This document shows positions 37,250 through 45,072 of a stretch of 64,000 nucleotides of DNA, one piece after another. The position numbers and the translations under genes are program-made. The notes below the pieces were generated by a model, which had not been told where the DNA came from, did no database searches, and worked only from the letters and a program-made list of their open reading frames with translations. Origin of the DNA: Helicobacter sp. MIT 00-7814 (lineage in GTDB: Bacteria > Campylobacterota > Campylobacteria > Campylobacterales > Helicobacteraceae); assembly GCF_003364115.1 (NCBI RefSeq), contig NZ_NXLL01000004.1:27224-91223 (forward strand), given 5' to 3'. Positions within the stretch are counted from its first letter, which is position 1; the number at the start of each line of letters is the position of its first letter.

Positions 37250-38038
37250 TCACGCGCCTTTGAGGATAAATTCCGCGAGATTCTGATATGCCACGCTTCC
37301 GCTTGATTTTGCATCATAAAACAAAATAGGCTTCCCAAAGCTCGGAGATTCTGCAAGGCGCACATTTCTAGGGACGATGATATATTCTCCCTTTTTCTTA
37401 GAATCTGGAAAGAGTTTGTCCCCAAAATGCTGGCTCAAATCCTCTAATACCTGACGCGAGAGATTATGCTGCCCGACATACATTGTGGGCAAAAAGCCAC
37501 GGATAACGATATTTGGATTGCTTGTGTCTTTGATAACTTTTACGGTGTTTAGAAGTTGCGCAAGCCCTTCTAGCGCGTAAAACTCACATTGTATCGGCAC
37601 AATCACAGAGTTTGACGCCACAAGTGCATTTACCGTTAGCGCGCCAAGTGCGGGCGGAGAATCTATAATAATAAAGTCATATTCATCTTTTATGTCTTCT
37701 ATTTTGTTGCGAAAGATTGTTTGCCCTTTGTTTTTTTTGTAAAAATCCTTTTCAAACCCAGCCAAGCCGATACTTGAAGGTACGATATGCAGATATTCTA
37801 AATCTTTTAGCTGTATGATGGCTTGTGAGATGTTTTTCGTGCCGCCAAGCACATGGTAAATATCAGCCTGCACTTCATTGCGACGGATTCCAAAAGTGGT
37901 GGTTGCATTTGCCTGCGGGTCAAAATCAATCAATAAAACGCGCTTTTCTGAAGTCGCCAAAGACGCCGCGAGATTGACTGCTGTTGTTGTTTTGCCAACA
38001 CCACCTTTTTGATTTGCGATTGTTATAACTTCACACAT
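37250..38038 (-). CDS. parA: Chromosome partitioning ATPase ParA (Soj)
   Basis: 262 residues. Deviant Walker A KGGVGKTTTAVNLAASLA at about 9-26, switch DFDPQANATTTFG, and FIIIDSPPALGALTVNAL. Works with ParB to segregate origins. 15 bases downstream of birA and 33 upstream of parB, so part of one operon. Confidence 0.97.
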   Translation of the reverse strand: MCEVITIANQKGGVGKTTTAVNLAASLATSEKRVLLIDFDPQANATTTFGIRRNEVQADIYHVLGGTKNISQAIIQLKDLEYLHIVPSSIGLAGFEKDFYKKNKGQTIFRNKIEDIKDEYDFIIIDSPPALGALTVNALVASNSVIVPIQCEFYALEGLAQLLNTVKVIKDTSNPNIVIRGFLPTMYVGQHNLSRQVLEDLSQHFGDKLFPDSKKKGEYIIVPRNVRLAESPSFGKPILFYDAKSSGSVAYQNLAEFILKGA

Positions 38039-38052
38039 TTTTTACTCCATTA

Positions 38053-38712
38053 TTATCTAAGACTATAAATGACTTGAGAATCCACCCTAATAGAGCCATC
38101 TTCTAAGAGTTCGCAATCTTTAAAAGAAAGCTTTTTGTCTTTAAAGTGAAAGCTAAAGGCGAAATTGTTCTGAAATTCTAACTTATAGAATCTAAAAATT
38201 TGCTTCCAAGATTGATTTTTTTGCACAACTTTTAGATAATTTTCTAAAAACGCGTTCTTTGCGAGCTTTTGACTTGCGCTAGATTCTAAAGTCGCGTATT
38301 TTGGGGGACTTTCAAGGTTTTCACTCCAGAGATTAAGCCCGATTCCACACACTACGCAATCCGCAACAATGTTACTTATAATCCCGCCAATTTTTTGATT
38401 ACCCACATACAAGTCATTCGGCCATTTTAACCACGCATTTGAGCCAAGCTTGCAAAGCTCTTCTTTAAAAAGATAGCCAAAATAAATCGAGGCAGATTCT
38501 AGCTTTAAATCCTGTGGCAGGCTATTTAGAGGCAGGGCAAAGGAAAAATACAGCGCATTTGGCATTTTTTCCCACGCATTCCCCCTTGAGCCAATTCCGC
38601 TATTTTGAATCTCGCAAGTCACGCAAAGTGGCGCTTGCAACGCACCATTTTTTAACTTTTCAACCAAAAAAGTTTGCGTAGATTCTAAGGTTTCATATTC
38701 TAAAATCTGCAT
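38053..38712 (-). CDS. birA: Biotin-[acetyl-CoA carboxylase] ligase
   Basis: 219 residues, group I BirA without an N-terminal DNA-binding domain, so an enzyme but not a biotin repressor. The biotin-binding loop appears as SRGNAWEKMPNALYFSF (variant of GRGRxGRxW) and the catalytic part as WLKWPNDLYVGNQKIGGIISN. In the operon order CN-hydrolase-like, birA, parA, parB. Confidence 0.92.
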   Translation of the reverse strand: MQILEYETLESTQTFLVEKLKNGALQAPLCVTCEIQNSGIGSRGNAWEKMPNALYFSFALPLNSLPQDLKLESASIYFGYLFKEELCKLGSNAWLKWPNDLYVGNQKIGGIISNIVADCVVCGIGLNLWSENLESPPKYATLESSASQKLAKNAFLENYLKVVQKNQSWKQIFRFYKLEFQNNFAFSFHFKDKKLSFKDCELLEDGSIRVDSQVIYSLR

Positions 38713-38736
38713 TTTTAAGCCCCTTGCGCTTTTTGT

Positions 38737-39570
38737 CTAAAAATCTTTATAAAAGCCCCAAACCTCGCGTGCTTTGAGAATCTCACTCTTTTGCGCACTT
38801 GCGATAAGTAGCCCCTCATATTCTTGCAAACTATCCTCAATCTGCCCATAGGCATTGACATACAAGCTATCGCCATAAAAATTCCAAGTGTTTCCTTCAA
38901 TGAGTTCATTTCCCACGCGATTAATCCTTAAAAGCGCGCAGGAGTTCAAAAACGCGCGCATTTTGCAAAGTGAGCGCCAGCGCGCATAAGAATCAAAAGT
39001 ATTGCTACAAGGCGCGATGAGCATGTCATATTCTTGCTTTTTCAAACTCACAAAAAGCGAGTCAAAATGTAGCTCAAAGCCAGATAGCACGCCAATTTTA
39101 AGCCCATCGCAAAAAAATGTAAGCGGGGAAGAAAACTTCTTATGCGTAGGATTTGCAAAAAATTCTTTTTCGCTCCAGTGCGGAAAGTCAATGAGGCGCT
39201 GGGGCAAATACAGCTCGATAACAGATTCTGAAATAAGCGCGATAGTTTTGTAAAGTTTTTGGTTTTTTTTCGCCCCTATAGGCGCGCCCCAGAGCTTATA
39301 GCGCGATAAAATCTCGTTATTTAAAAACATTGGCGCGATAAATTTTATTTTATACTGCGCGCTTAGATCTTGTAACCCCTCTAGCTTTTGGGCATTTGCG
39401 CGAGAAAGCAAGGTGCTTGAGTGCAGATTCTCTAGCTTTTTGAAAAACGGCTCAAACACATATTCTGGGAAGCATAAAAGGCTCACACCTTGCTTTTGGC
39501 AGGTTTGCAAGTATTGTTGCAAGAAAAGTAGATTCTCAAGTTTGGCAATTTGTAATAGCGCGAAATTCAT
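38737..39570 (-). CDS. Carbon-nitrogen hydrolase-like protein lacking catalytic residues
   Basis: 277 residues from the ATG at 39570 (AAGGGA upstream; the frame is open 12 codons further). The nitrilase fold is suggested by FALLQIAKLENLLFLQQYL, LLCFPEYVFEPFF (catalytic Glu kept) and DMLIAPCSN. The catalytic Lys position reads ELYLPQRLIDF instead of a KxHL motif, and the nucleophile strand reads KIGVLSGFELHFDSLF, with Gly where the Cys should be. So it is probably not an active amidase or nitrilase. Lies 24 bases upstream of birA; function unknown. Confidence 0.75.
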   Translation of the reverse strand: MNFALLQIAKLENLLFLQQYLQTCQKQGVSLLCFPEYVFEPFFKKLENLHSSTLLSRANAQKLEGLQDLSAQYKIKFIAPMFLNNEILSRYKLWGAPIGAKKNQKLYKTIALISESVIELYLPQRLIDFPHWSEKEFFANPTHKKFSSPLTFFCDGLKIGVLSGFELHFDSLFVSLKKQEYDMLIAPCSNTFDSYARWRSLCKMRAFLNSCALLRINRVGNELIEGNTWNFYGDSLYVNAYGQIEDSLQEYEGLLIASAQKSEILKAREVWGFYKDF

Positions 39571-39677
39571 TGTTTCCCTTTGGTTGCATAGTGCGAGGCA
39601 TTGCAAAATGTGATAAAAACGCGCATTTTACTGCAAACAAACTTAGAATTAATTTTGTGCGTTTTTTGCATTTACCC

Positions 39678-39708
39678 TTGACAGACACCAAGTGTCATGC
39701 TTTATAAT
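39678..39708 (+). promoter_or_regulatory. Shared promoter/operator, copy 1 (CMD-acetyltransferase unit)
   Basis: TTGACA (39678-39683) and TATAAT (39703-39708) separated by 19 bases. The spacer begins GACACCAAGTGTC, a 13-base palindrome with one mismatch. It lies 33 bases before the start codon. Two further copies with the same spacing occur at 41856-41886 and 44039-44069. Confidence 0.85.
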
Positions 39709-39741
39709 GTTGTTTTTTAATTTTTTACAAAAGGAGTGTGA

Positions 39742-40656
39742 ATGAAATTAAAAAGCGCAAACAGCAAAAGGCGCGAGTTTTTTAAAAATTCTTTCAAAGC
39801 AGGTGGGCTTTTGGCAGCCACTTTGGCATTTTCAAACCTGCATGCACAGGGCGCAAAAACTACGCAAAATAACGCACAAGGAGCAAAAATGAAAAAATTA
39901 CAACTCACAAAAAAGGCGCAGCAACAGCTTGATTCTAGGCTTGCGCATATTGATGCCGAGCTAGTGCGGCTAGATTCTGAATTTATGGAATCTTTTTTAA
40001 ATTTCGCCTATGATGAGGCGGATTCTGCAAGCGCGCTTGATGAAGCGACAAAATACAAGCTAAGAATCGCCGCTGTGGTGGCAAATGATGGGCTAGCAGA
40101 GTTTGATTCTATCACGCAAAGCGCGCTAAAAGCGGGCGTTAGCGCGGTTGAGGTTAAAGAGATTTTGTATCAAGCTACGCCATATCTTGGATATGCGCGC
40201 ACGAAGGGATTTTTACAAGCAGCTAATGCTCTTTTTACGCGCCTAAAACTTAGCATTCCAAATGAGCCGCGCACCACCACCACGCGCGAAAACCGCGCGC
40301 AAAAGGGGCTAGAAATCCAGCGCGAAATGTTTGGCGATGCGATTGATAAGGGCAATGCAAGCGCGCCAGCGGATATGAAGCATATCCGCGATTTTTTGAG
40401 CGCGAATTGTTTTGGGGATTATTACACGCGCAAGGGGCTTGATTTGCGATTCCGCGAGCTTTTGACATTTGTGATTTTGGCAAGTCTTGGCGGTGTGGAA
40501 TCTCAAGTAAAAGCGCATGTGCAGGGAAATATCAATATGGGAAATGATAGAAAAACCCTAATTAGCGCGGTTACAGCGATTTTGCCTTTTATTGGCTATC
40601 CAAAGACGCTCAATGCCTTTAGCGCGATTGACGCGATTGCGCCTTATAAGGCTTAA
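39742..40656 (+). CDS. Tat-exported carboxymuconolactone decarboxylase-family protein
   Basis: 304 residues. The N-terminus SKRREFFKNSFKAGGLLAAT is a twin-arginine signal, with cleavage probably after LHAQ, so the protein is exported folded. Two CMD/AhpD-like domains follow at about 85-155 (AAVVANDGLAEFDSITQSAL) and 225-300 (LRFRELLTFVILASLGGVES). The Cys pair used by AhpD for peroxide reduction is absent, so the reaction is unclear. A start-proximal shared promoter suggests induction together with nearby flavoproteins. It is co-directional with the acetyltransferase gene ten bases downstream. Confidence 0.85.
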   Translation: MKLKSANSKRREFFKNSFKAGGLLAATLAFSNLHAQGAKTTQNNAQGAKMKKLQLTKKAQQQLDSRLAHIDAELVRLDSEFMESFLNFAYDEADSASALDEATKYKLRIAAVVANDGLAEFDSITQSALKAGVSAVEVKEILYQATPYLGYARTKGFLQAANALFTRLKLSIPNEPRTTTTRENRAQKGLEIQREMFGDAIDKGNASAPADMKHIRDFLSANCFGDYYTRKGLDLRFRELLTFVILASLGGVESQVKAHVQGNINMGNDRKTLISAVTAILPFIGYPKTLNAFSAIDAIAPYKA

Positions 40657-40666
40657 GGAGGCGCGC

Positions 40667-41257
40667 ATGCAAGGAAATAGCATGAATGAAATGGATATTT
40701 TTGCGCGCGATTTAGCGGGGCTTGCGGTGGATTCTAAAGACAAAGATTTTGGGAAAATTTTAGACATTATACACAATGCCCAAAAGCTCATCGCAAAGCT
40801 AAATACGGGCTATCACAGCCCAGAATCTGCGCGCGAGATTTTGAGTGAGCTTTTTGGCGTGCCTGTGAGTGAAAGTTGCTGGATTTTACCGCCATTTTAC
40901 ACGGATTTTGGGCGCAATATTCGGCTTGGTAAGAATGTGTTTATCAACCAAAACTGCACCTTTATGGACCGCGGCGGGATAACGATTGGTGATGAAAGCT
41001 TTATCGGACCGCGCGTAAATCTTGTTACGATTAACCACGATTTTAACCCGCATAAGCGCACGACAACTTATTGCAAGCCCATCAATATCGGCGCGCGCGT
41101 ATGGATTGGCGTTGCGGCGACTATTTGCGCGGGCGTGAGTGTGGGCGAGGGGAGCATTATTGGTGCTGGTGCTGTGGTTACAAAAGATGTGCCAAGTGGC
41201 GTGATTGTCGCAGGCAACCCCGCGCGCGTGATTAGGGAGATTCCCAAAGGAGAGTGA
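40667..41257 (+). CDS. Hexapeptide-repeat O-acetyltransferase (maltose/galactoside type)
   Basis: 196 residues from the ATG at 40667 with AAGGAGG upstream; the frame is also open back into the CMD gene. An N-terminal Mac-like helical segment is followed by left-handed beta-helix repeats (IRLGKNVFINQNCTFMDRGG, ITIGDESFIGPRVNL), the catalytic His in TINHDFNPHKR and a C-terminal VVTKDVPSGVIVAGNPARVI. It acetylates a sugar or similar small molecule with acetyl-CoA. Same operon as the CMD protein. Confidence 0.9.
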   Translation: MQGNSMNEMDIFARDLAGLAVDSKDKDFGKILDIIHNAQKLIAKLNTGYHSPESAREILSELFGVPVSESCWILPPFYTDFGRNIRLGKNVFINQNCTFMDRGGITIGDESFIGPRVNLVTINHDFNPHKRTTTYCKPINIGARVWIGVAATICAGVSVGEGSIIGAGAVVTKDVPSGVIVAGNPARVIREIPKGE

Positions 41258-41284
41258 AAAGGGGATAAAAATAAACGCACCTTG

Positions 41285-41310
41285 TAAATAGGCTTATAAA
41301 AGCCTATTTA
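41285..41310. terminator. Bidirectional terminator, acetyltransferase / flavodoxin
   Basis: Perfect eleven-base stem TAAATAGGCTT / AAGCCTATTTA with a four-base loop between convergent genes, overlapping the flavodoxin stop codon. Confidence 0.75.
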
Positions 41311-41787
41311 CGCGATTAAGCCCAAATCCTGCAACCATTTGCGAATACTTGCTCGCGTTGCGCCAAAATTAAATTTCTGCCCTGTTTTGAATACCGCATT
41401 TGGTGCGCTTTTTTGCATATCTTTTGGCGCACTACCTAGCTCGCTTCCGCCACTTGTGGAAAATGGCACGATGATTTTTCCGCTAAAATCTTGGGATTCT
41501 AAAAATGAATTGATAATATGCGGGGCGCTATACCACCATATCGGAAAGCCGATGAGAATGGCATCATAGCCACTTATATCAATGCTTTTGGCAATTTTTG
41601 GGCGCGATGCTTTATCTTTAGATTCCAGCGTGGTGCGGCTCGTCTCATTTGTCCAGTCTAAATCCGCTTTGCTATAAGGCACTTGTGGCGTAATCTCAAA
41701 AATATCAGCATTTGCCACGCCTGCAATGGTTTGTGCGACTTCCTTTGTGATACCACTTGCGCTAAAAAACGCGACTAAAATTTTCAT
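41308..41787 (-). CDS. Flavodoxin-family protein
   Basis: 159 residues. FMN phosphate-binding loop at the N-terminus (FFSASGITKEVAQTI), the FMN-contact segments FPIWWYSAPHIINSFLE and PFSTSGGSELGSA. This is the flavodoxin_4-type seen in putative quinone or disulfide-stress reductases rather than the essential electron-carrier flavodoxin. Monocistronic, with its own copy of the shared promoter/operator 69 bases upstream. Confidence 0.88.
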   Translation of the reverse strand: MKILVAFFSASGITKEVAQTIAGVANADIFEITPQVPYSKADLDWTNETSRTTLESKDKASRPKIAKSIDISGYDAILIGFPIWWYSAPHIINSFLESQDFSGKIIVPFSTSGGSELGSAPKDMQKSAPNAVFKTGQKFNFGATRASIRKWLQDLGLIA

Positions 41788-41855
41788 AGTTTCTCCTTTT
41801 TGTGTTTATAAAATCTTGCCTTGCGCTTCTTAAATTTCTTGCAAAGCAAAATGTA

Positions 41856-41886
41856 ATTATAAATCCTAACACCTAGTGTCTGTCAA
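41856..41886 (-). promoter_or_regulatory. Shared promoter/operator, copy 2 (flavodoxin)
   Basis: On the minus strand TTGACA, a 19-base spacer beginning GACACTAGGTGTT (two mismatches from the palindrome), then TATAAT. Confidence 0.82.
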
Positions 41887-41908
41887 GGGTAAAATCACAA
41901 AAATGTCT

Positions 41909-42982
41909 TTAAGATTCCATAGTATTATATTCATCGCTATTAAGCCATTTTATGCGCTCGACATCTTGCGGATTAAAAAACAAACTTTTGCCTTTATTTA
42001 ACTTTGCAATTTGAGCTTTATCGTTAGAATCTAGCTTAAAATCAAAGATACTAATATTTTCAATCATGCGCTCTTTTTTAGTCGTTTTAGGCATTACGAT
42101 TATATCTTGCTCTGTTAGCCATCTTAGCACAACTTGCGCTATGGTTTTATTGTGTTTTTTAGCTATTTTCATTAATACAGGATTATCAAGCACACCTTCT
42201 CGCCCTCGCCCAAAACTTGACCAAGAAACAAGTTTCACATTATATTCCTGCATTACTTTCTGTAAAACTTCTCTTTGATAAAGCGGGCTATATTCTACTT
42301 GATTTATAGCTGGCTTTATCTCATTATTTAAGCAAATTTTTGTAATCAAATCCGCAACGCTTGCGCGCGAAATATATTTTTGAGGATTGATAAAATCCTC
42401 GCCTTTTTGCGTGATTCCATAATTAATAGAATCTTCATTGCTAAGCCAGCCGGGGCGTATAATTGTGTAATTAATATCTGATTGTTCGATTATATTAACA
42501 CTTTGTTTATGTCCGCCAAGCCATGGGCTAACTCTTGCTAACTCATAAGCATTAACTTCATTATAAACACCAACAGAGCTAACCCAAATAAGTCTTTTAA
42601 CTCCTGCTTGCTGCATAGCCTAAATAATATTGCTAGCCATTTCGCCAAGTTCGCCGCTAAGATTCGCATATACAATATTAACATTTTGCATAGCTTTCAG
42701 CAAATCATCTTTTTTAAGTGCGTCCCCTTCAAAAATTTCAACTCTATTGTTTTGAAAATCTTTAAGTCGGCTAGAATTTCTTGCAAATAATCTTAAATCA
42801 AGCGAGCTTTCGGCTAGCAATCGATTTGCAACAATTTTTGCTATGCGTCCATTTGCACCAATGATTAAGACTTTTTGCGTATCTTTTATAGAAATTTCAA
42901 CAGCACTAAGTAAATTAGACATACTCCAAAATATTATTCCTATCGCCACGCCACCGACAAATTCCCTGCGTGAGATTTTCAT
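41909..42982 (-). pseudogene. Tat-signal SDR / aldo-keto reductase chimera with internal TAG
   Basis: One frame of about 357 codons broken by TAG at 42620-42622. Codons 1-120 hold a Tat signal (SRREFVGGVAIGI) and an NmrA-like NAD(P)-binding start (LIIGANGRIAKIVANRLL). After the TAG the SDR continues as AMQQAGVKRLIWVSSVGVY and YISRASVADLITKICLN; then at about codon 245 it passes into the last 115 residues of an aldo/keto reductase (PAINQVEYSPLYQREVLQ, AQVVLRWLTEQDIIVMPKT). The AKR part lacks the Asp-Tyr-Lys-His catalytic tetrad. A CAG to TAG change would explain the stop. The fusion looks like a deletion product between two neighbouring genes. Nine bases after the cyclophilin-like gene. Confidence 0.8.
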
Positions 42983-42991
42983 AAATCCTCC

Positions 42992-43426
42992 TTATTTTTG
43001 CTTGATAATTTCAGCTTTAAGGATAAAATCCTCTTTTTGCTTTTTTAGCATTTCTACTCCATCTCTTTCTATAATCTCGCCAAGTTTATAAAGCCCATCG
43101 ATATATGCCTGCTTTGTGTAAAAAAGCCCAATATTTTGCAATGGTGCATAATAGAAAAAGTCGCCAATTTGTGGTTCATACTCACTATTTTTAGGCGATT
43201 TTTTAGGTGTTTGCAAGGCATTTTGCAAATGTGAAACCTTTTCTTTTCCGCCATAATCATTTAGCTTAAAACTCATCGGCAGACGCGAGATAAAATCCTG
43301 TGCTGCTTTGTTTTGTTCCATTTTGACGCTAAAATTTTCACCATTTTCAAAGCTAAATTGCACGATAATATCTTGTGCTTTCAAGCTAAAAAACGCAAGC
43401 AAGAAAAATGCTAATATTTTTTGCAT
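42992..43426 (-). CDS. Secreted cyclophilin-like-fold protein (paralogue 1)
   Basis: 144 residues with a signal peptide (MQKILAFFLLAFFSLKA). The mature part (VQFSFENGENFSVKMEQNKA, FISRLPMSFKLNDYGGKEK, YEPQIGDFFYYAPLQNIGLFY, YIDGLYKLGEI) matches the cyclophilin-like domain family found near oxidoreductases; these lack proline-isomerase residues. Lies in an operon with a flavoprotein upstream and the SDR-AKR chimera downstream. A paralogue is at 63379-63792. Confidence 0.82.
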   Translation of the reverse strand: MQKILAFFLLAFFSLKAQDIIVQFSFENGENFSVKMEQNKAAQDFISRLPMSFKLNDYGGKEKVSHLQNALQTPKKSPKNSEYEPQIGDFFYYAPLQNIGLFYTKQAYIDGLYKLGEIIERDGVEMLKKQKEDFILKAEIIKQK

Positions 43427-43480
43427 TTTCTATCCTTTTAGATTCTATAGCGTTTTTAGATTCTGTGCCAAATCGCTACG

Positions 43481-43984
43481 CTAGAAATTTTTCGCGTAGT
43501 TTAGATACTCTTGCAAAGGTAGATTCTGTGCGTTGGCGCTAAAAATGACAAAAGGCTTTGCCACCTTTGCTTCCACACCTTCAAAGCTCACATTGAGCGG
43601 AAACATCATGCGCTCAATCCCGCTTTCACTTGCGCTATCAAGCTCTTTGAAATCACTCACCGAGCCGCCCGCGCTAAGCACAAAGCCCACCTTTTTATCC
43701 CGCAAAAGCGCGCTTTTCTCCTCATAAATTGGCGTCAAAACCTCGTCTTGCCATTCTTTAAAAATGCTAGGTGTGCTATACCAAAAAATAGGGAATTGCA
43801 CGAGGATTTTCTCCGCGCTCTTTAGGCGCGCATGCTCGGCTTTTGTATCGATTTTGCCTTGCGGATAGGCAAGGTTTAGGTTGTGTATCTCAAAGCCTTG
43901 CTCCTTGCTAAGCGCTTCCAAAAGCGCCTTATTAACCTTAGAGTCCTTAAAATAGCTGTGTGAAAATAGCACTAGTGTTTTCAT
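43481..43984 (-). CDS. NAD(P)H quinone oxidoreductase-like flavoprotein
   Basis: 167 residues of the flavodoxin_2 family (MdaB, KefF, YheR). Motifs: LVLFSHSYFKDSKVNKALLE at the start, VQFPIFWYSTPSIFKEWQDE, and VGFVLSAGGS. Probably reduces quinones or other electrophiles by two electrons with FMN or FAD. First gene of a minus-strand unit behind copy 3 of the shared promoter. Confidence 0.87.
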   Translation of the reverse strand: MKTLVLFSHSYFKDSKVNKALLEALSKEQGFEIHNLNLAYPQGKIDTKAEHARLKSAEKILVQFPIFWYSTPSIFKEWQDEVLTPIYEEKSALLRDKKVGFVLSAGGSVSDFKELDSASESGIERMMFPLNVSFEGVEAKVAKPFVIFSANAQNLPLQEYLNYAKNF

Positions 43985-44038
43985 TTTGTCTCCTTGATTT
44001 TTACATTTTTTTAGTGAATTTGATTTTTCACTTTTGGA

Positions 44039-44069
44039 ATTATAAAACCCGACACTTAGTGTCTGTCAA
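44039..44069 (-). promoter_or_regulatory. Shared promoter/operator, copy 3 (quinone reductase operon)
   Basis: On the minus strand TTGACA, a 19-base spacer beginning with the perfect 13-base palindrome GACACTAAGTGTC, then TATAAT, 55 bases before the flavoprotein start. Confidence 0.85.
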
Positions 44070-44174
44070 GGGGTAAAATGAAAATTTCTTTGTAAAAATT
44101 TTGAAGTAATTTAAGATTTTTCTAAAATCTTAAATTTGCGCTTTTAAAGTTTCTTGTTTTAAGCGTTTGCAAGA

Positions 44175-44492
44175 TTAATCCATAACAGCTTTAAGCGCTA
44201 TGCTAGCAGCAATGATGAGCGTGAGGAAAAAGATTTTTAAAAAATTTTTGCTTTCTTTATACACAACAATGCCAACAATCACGCCGCCGCCTGCGCCAAT
44301 GCCCGTCCATATCGGATATGCCACGCTCATGGGGATTCCCTGCATAGCCATTGATAAAGAGCCTAAAGATAGCATAAACAAAAAGCCAATTGCTAATAAA
44401 AATATTTTGCGGCTTGTTAGCACAAATTGCTTCATCGCGATGACGCCGACAATCTCCAAACAGCCTGCCAACAAGAGAAAAAACCAGCTCAT
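44175..44492 (-). CDS. SMR-family exporter subunit 1
   Basis: 105 residues from the ATG at 44492 (AAGGAGGGCAAA upstream; an ATG 13 codons earlier lies in the preceding gene). Four membrane helices, with the essential Glu in LLLAGCLEIVGVIAMK at about residue 12 and the GMP-rich third helix YPIWTGIGAGGGVIVGIV. Together with its partner it resembles paired SMR proteins (YkkCD, EbrAB), which export guanidinium or drugs as heterodimers. Confidence 0.88.
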   Translation of the reverse strand: MSWFFLLLAGCLEIVGVIAMKQFVLTSRKIFLLAIGFLFMLSLGSLSMAMQGIPMSVAYPIWTGIGAGGGVIVGIVVYKESKNFLKIFFLTLIIAASIALKAVMD

Positions 44493-44505
44493 TTTGCCCT
44501 CCTTT

Positions 44506-44934
44506 TTAAAGCTTTTGCGAAACTTCATCAAGCCCTAGATTCTCATTTAGTTCATTTACAAGTTTGGAATCTTCGCTTGTTTGTTCTTTGCTAACGATTT
44601 TTAAGCCGATAATGCCAACTAGCAAAAGTGCGATGAGAGCGAGCTTTATCCAAGAAAATTCCTCGCCAAAAATAAAGATTTCAAAAAGCACACCGCCCGC
44701 CGCACCAATTCCCACAAAGACTGAATACGCGATGCTGACTTCAACCTTTCGACAAGCAATGAGCATTGCACAAAATGAGAATAAAATCCCAGCACCTGTT
44801 AGGATATAAAGCGCGAAACTGTCGGCATATTTCAGCCCACTAACCCAAAAACACTCAACAATTCCGCCAAGGATAATAAGAATCCACGCCTTATTTGTGT
44901 TTAAATTTGCGCGTGTGTTGTTTGTCGTTTGCAA
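44506..44934 (-). CDS. SMR-family exporter subunit 2
   Basis: 142 residues from the TTG at 44934, which has AGGAGA seven bases upstream; the frame is open 43 codons further but with a poor fit. Four membrane helices; essential Glu in LGGIVECFWVSGLKYADSF, which looks like the Gdx/SugE signature, and AYSVFVGIGAAGGVLFE. Has an extra N-terminal segment of about 14 residues and a 25-residue acidic tail. Translated just before subunit 1 (13-base gap). No guanidine riboswitch is visible upstream. Confidence 0.85.
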   Translation of the reverse strand: MQTTNNTRANLNTNKAWILIILGGIVECFWVSGLKYADSFALYILTGAGILFSFCAMLIACRKVEVSIAYSVFVGIGAAGGVLFEIFIFGEEFSWIKLALIALLLVGIIGLKIVSKEQTSEDSKLVNELNENLGLDEVSQKL

Positions 44935-45072
44935 GCAGATTCTCCTATGTATTGTGATTTGCAAAGTCGCGGATTCTAGCACAAAAATAAAGCGAAATGA
45001 GATTTTTAGCGATACATAAAGTAAAATGAGGGTAAAATGCGCGGGAATTTTTAAAGATTTCAAAGGAATTTG

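Noticed and set aside
36223..37300. parS site near parAB
   Set aside because: No GTTTCAC/GTGAAAC-like palindrome was seen in the operon or in neighbouring gaps.
39678..44069. Mobile element origin for the three identical promoters
   Set aside because: Similarity is confined to about 31 bases of -35, spacer palindrome and -10; flanks differ, as expected of regulatory sites rather than insertions.
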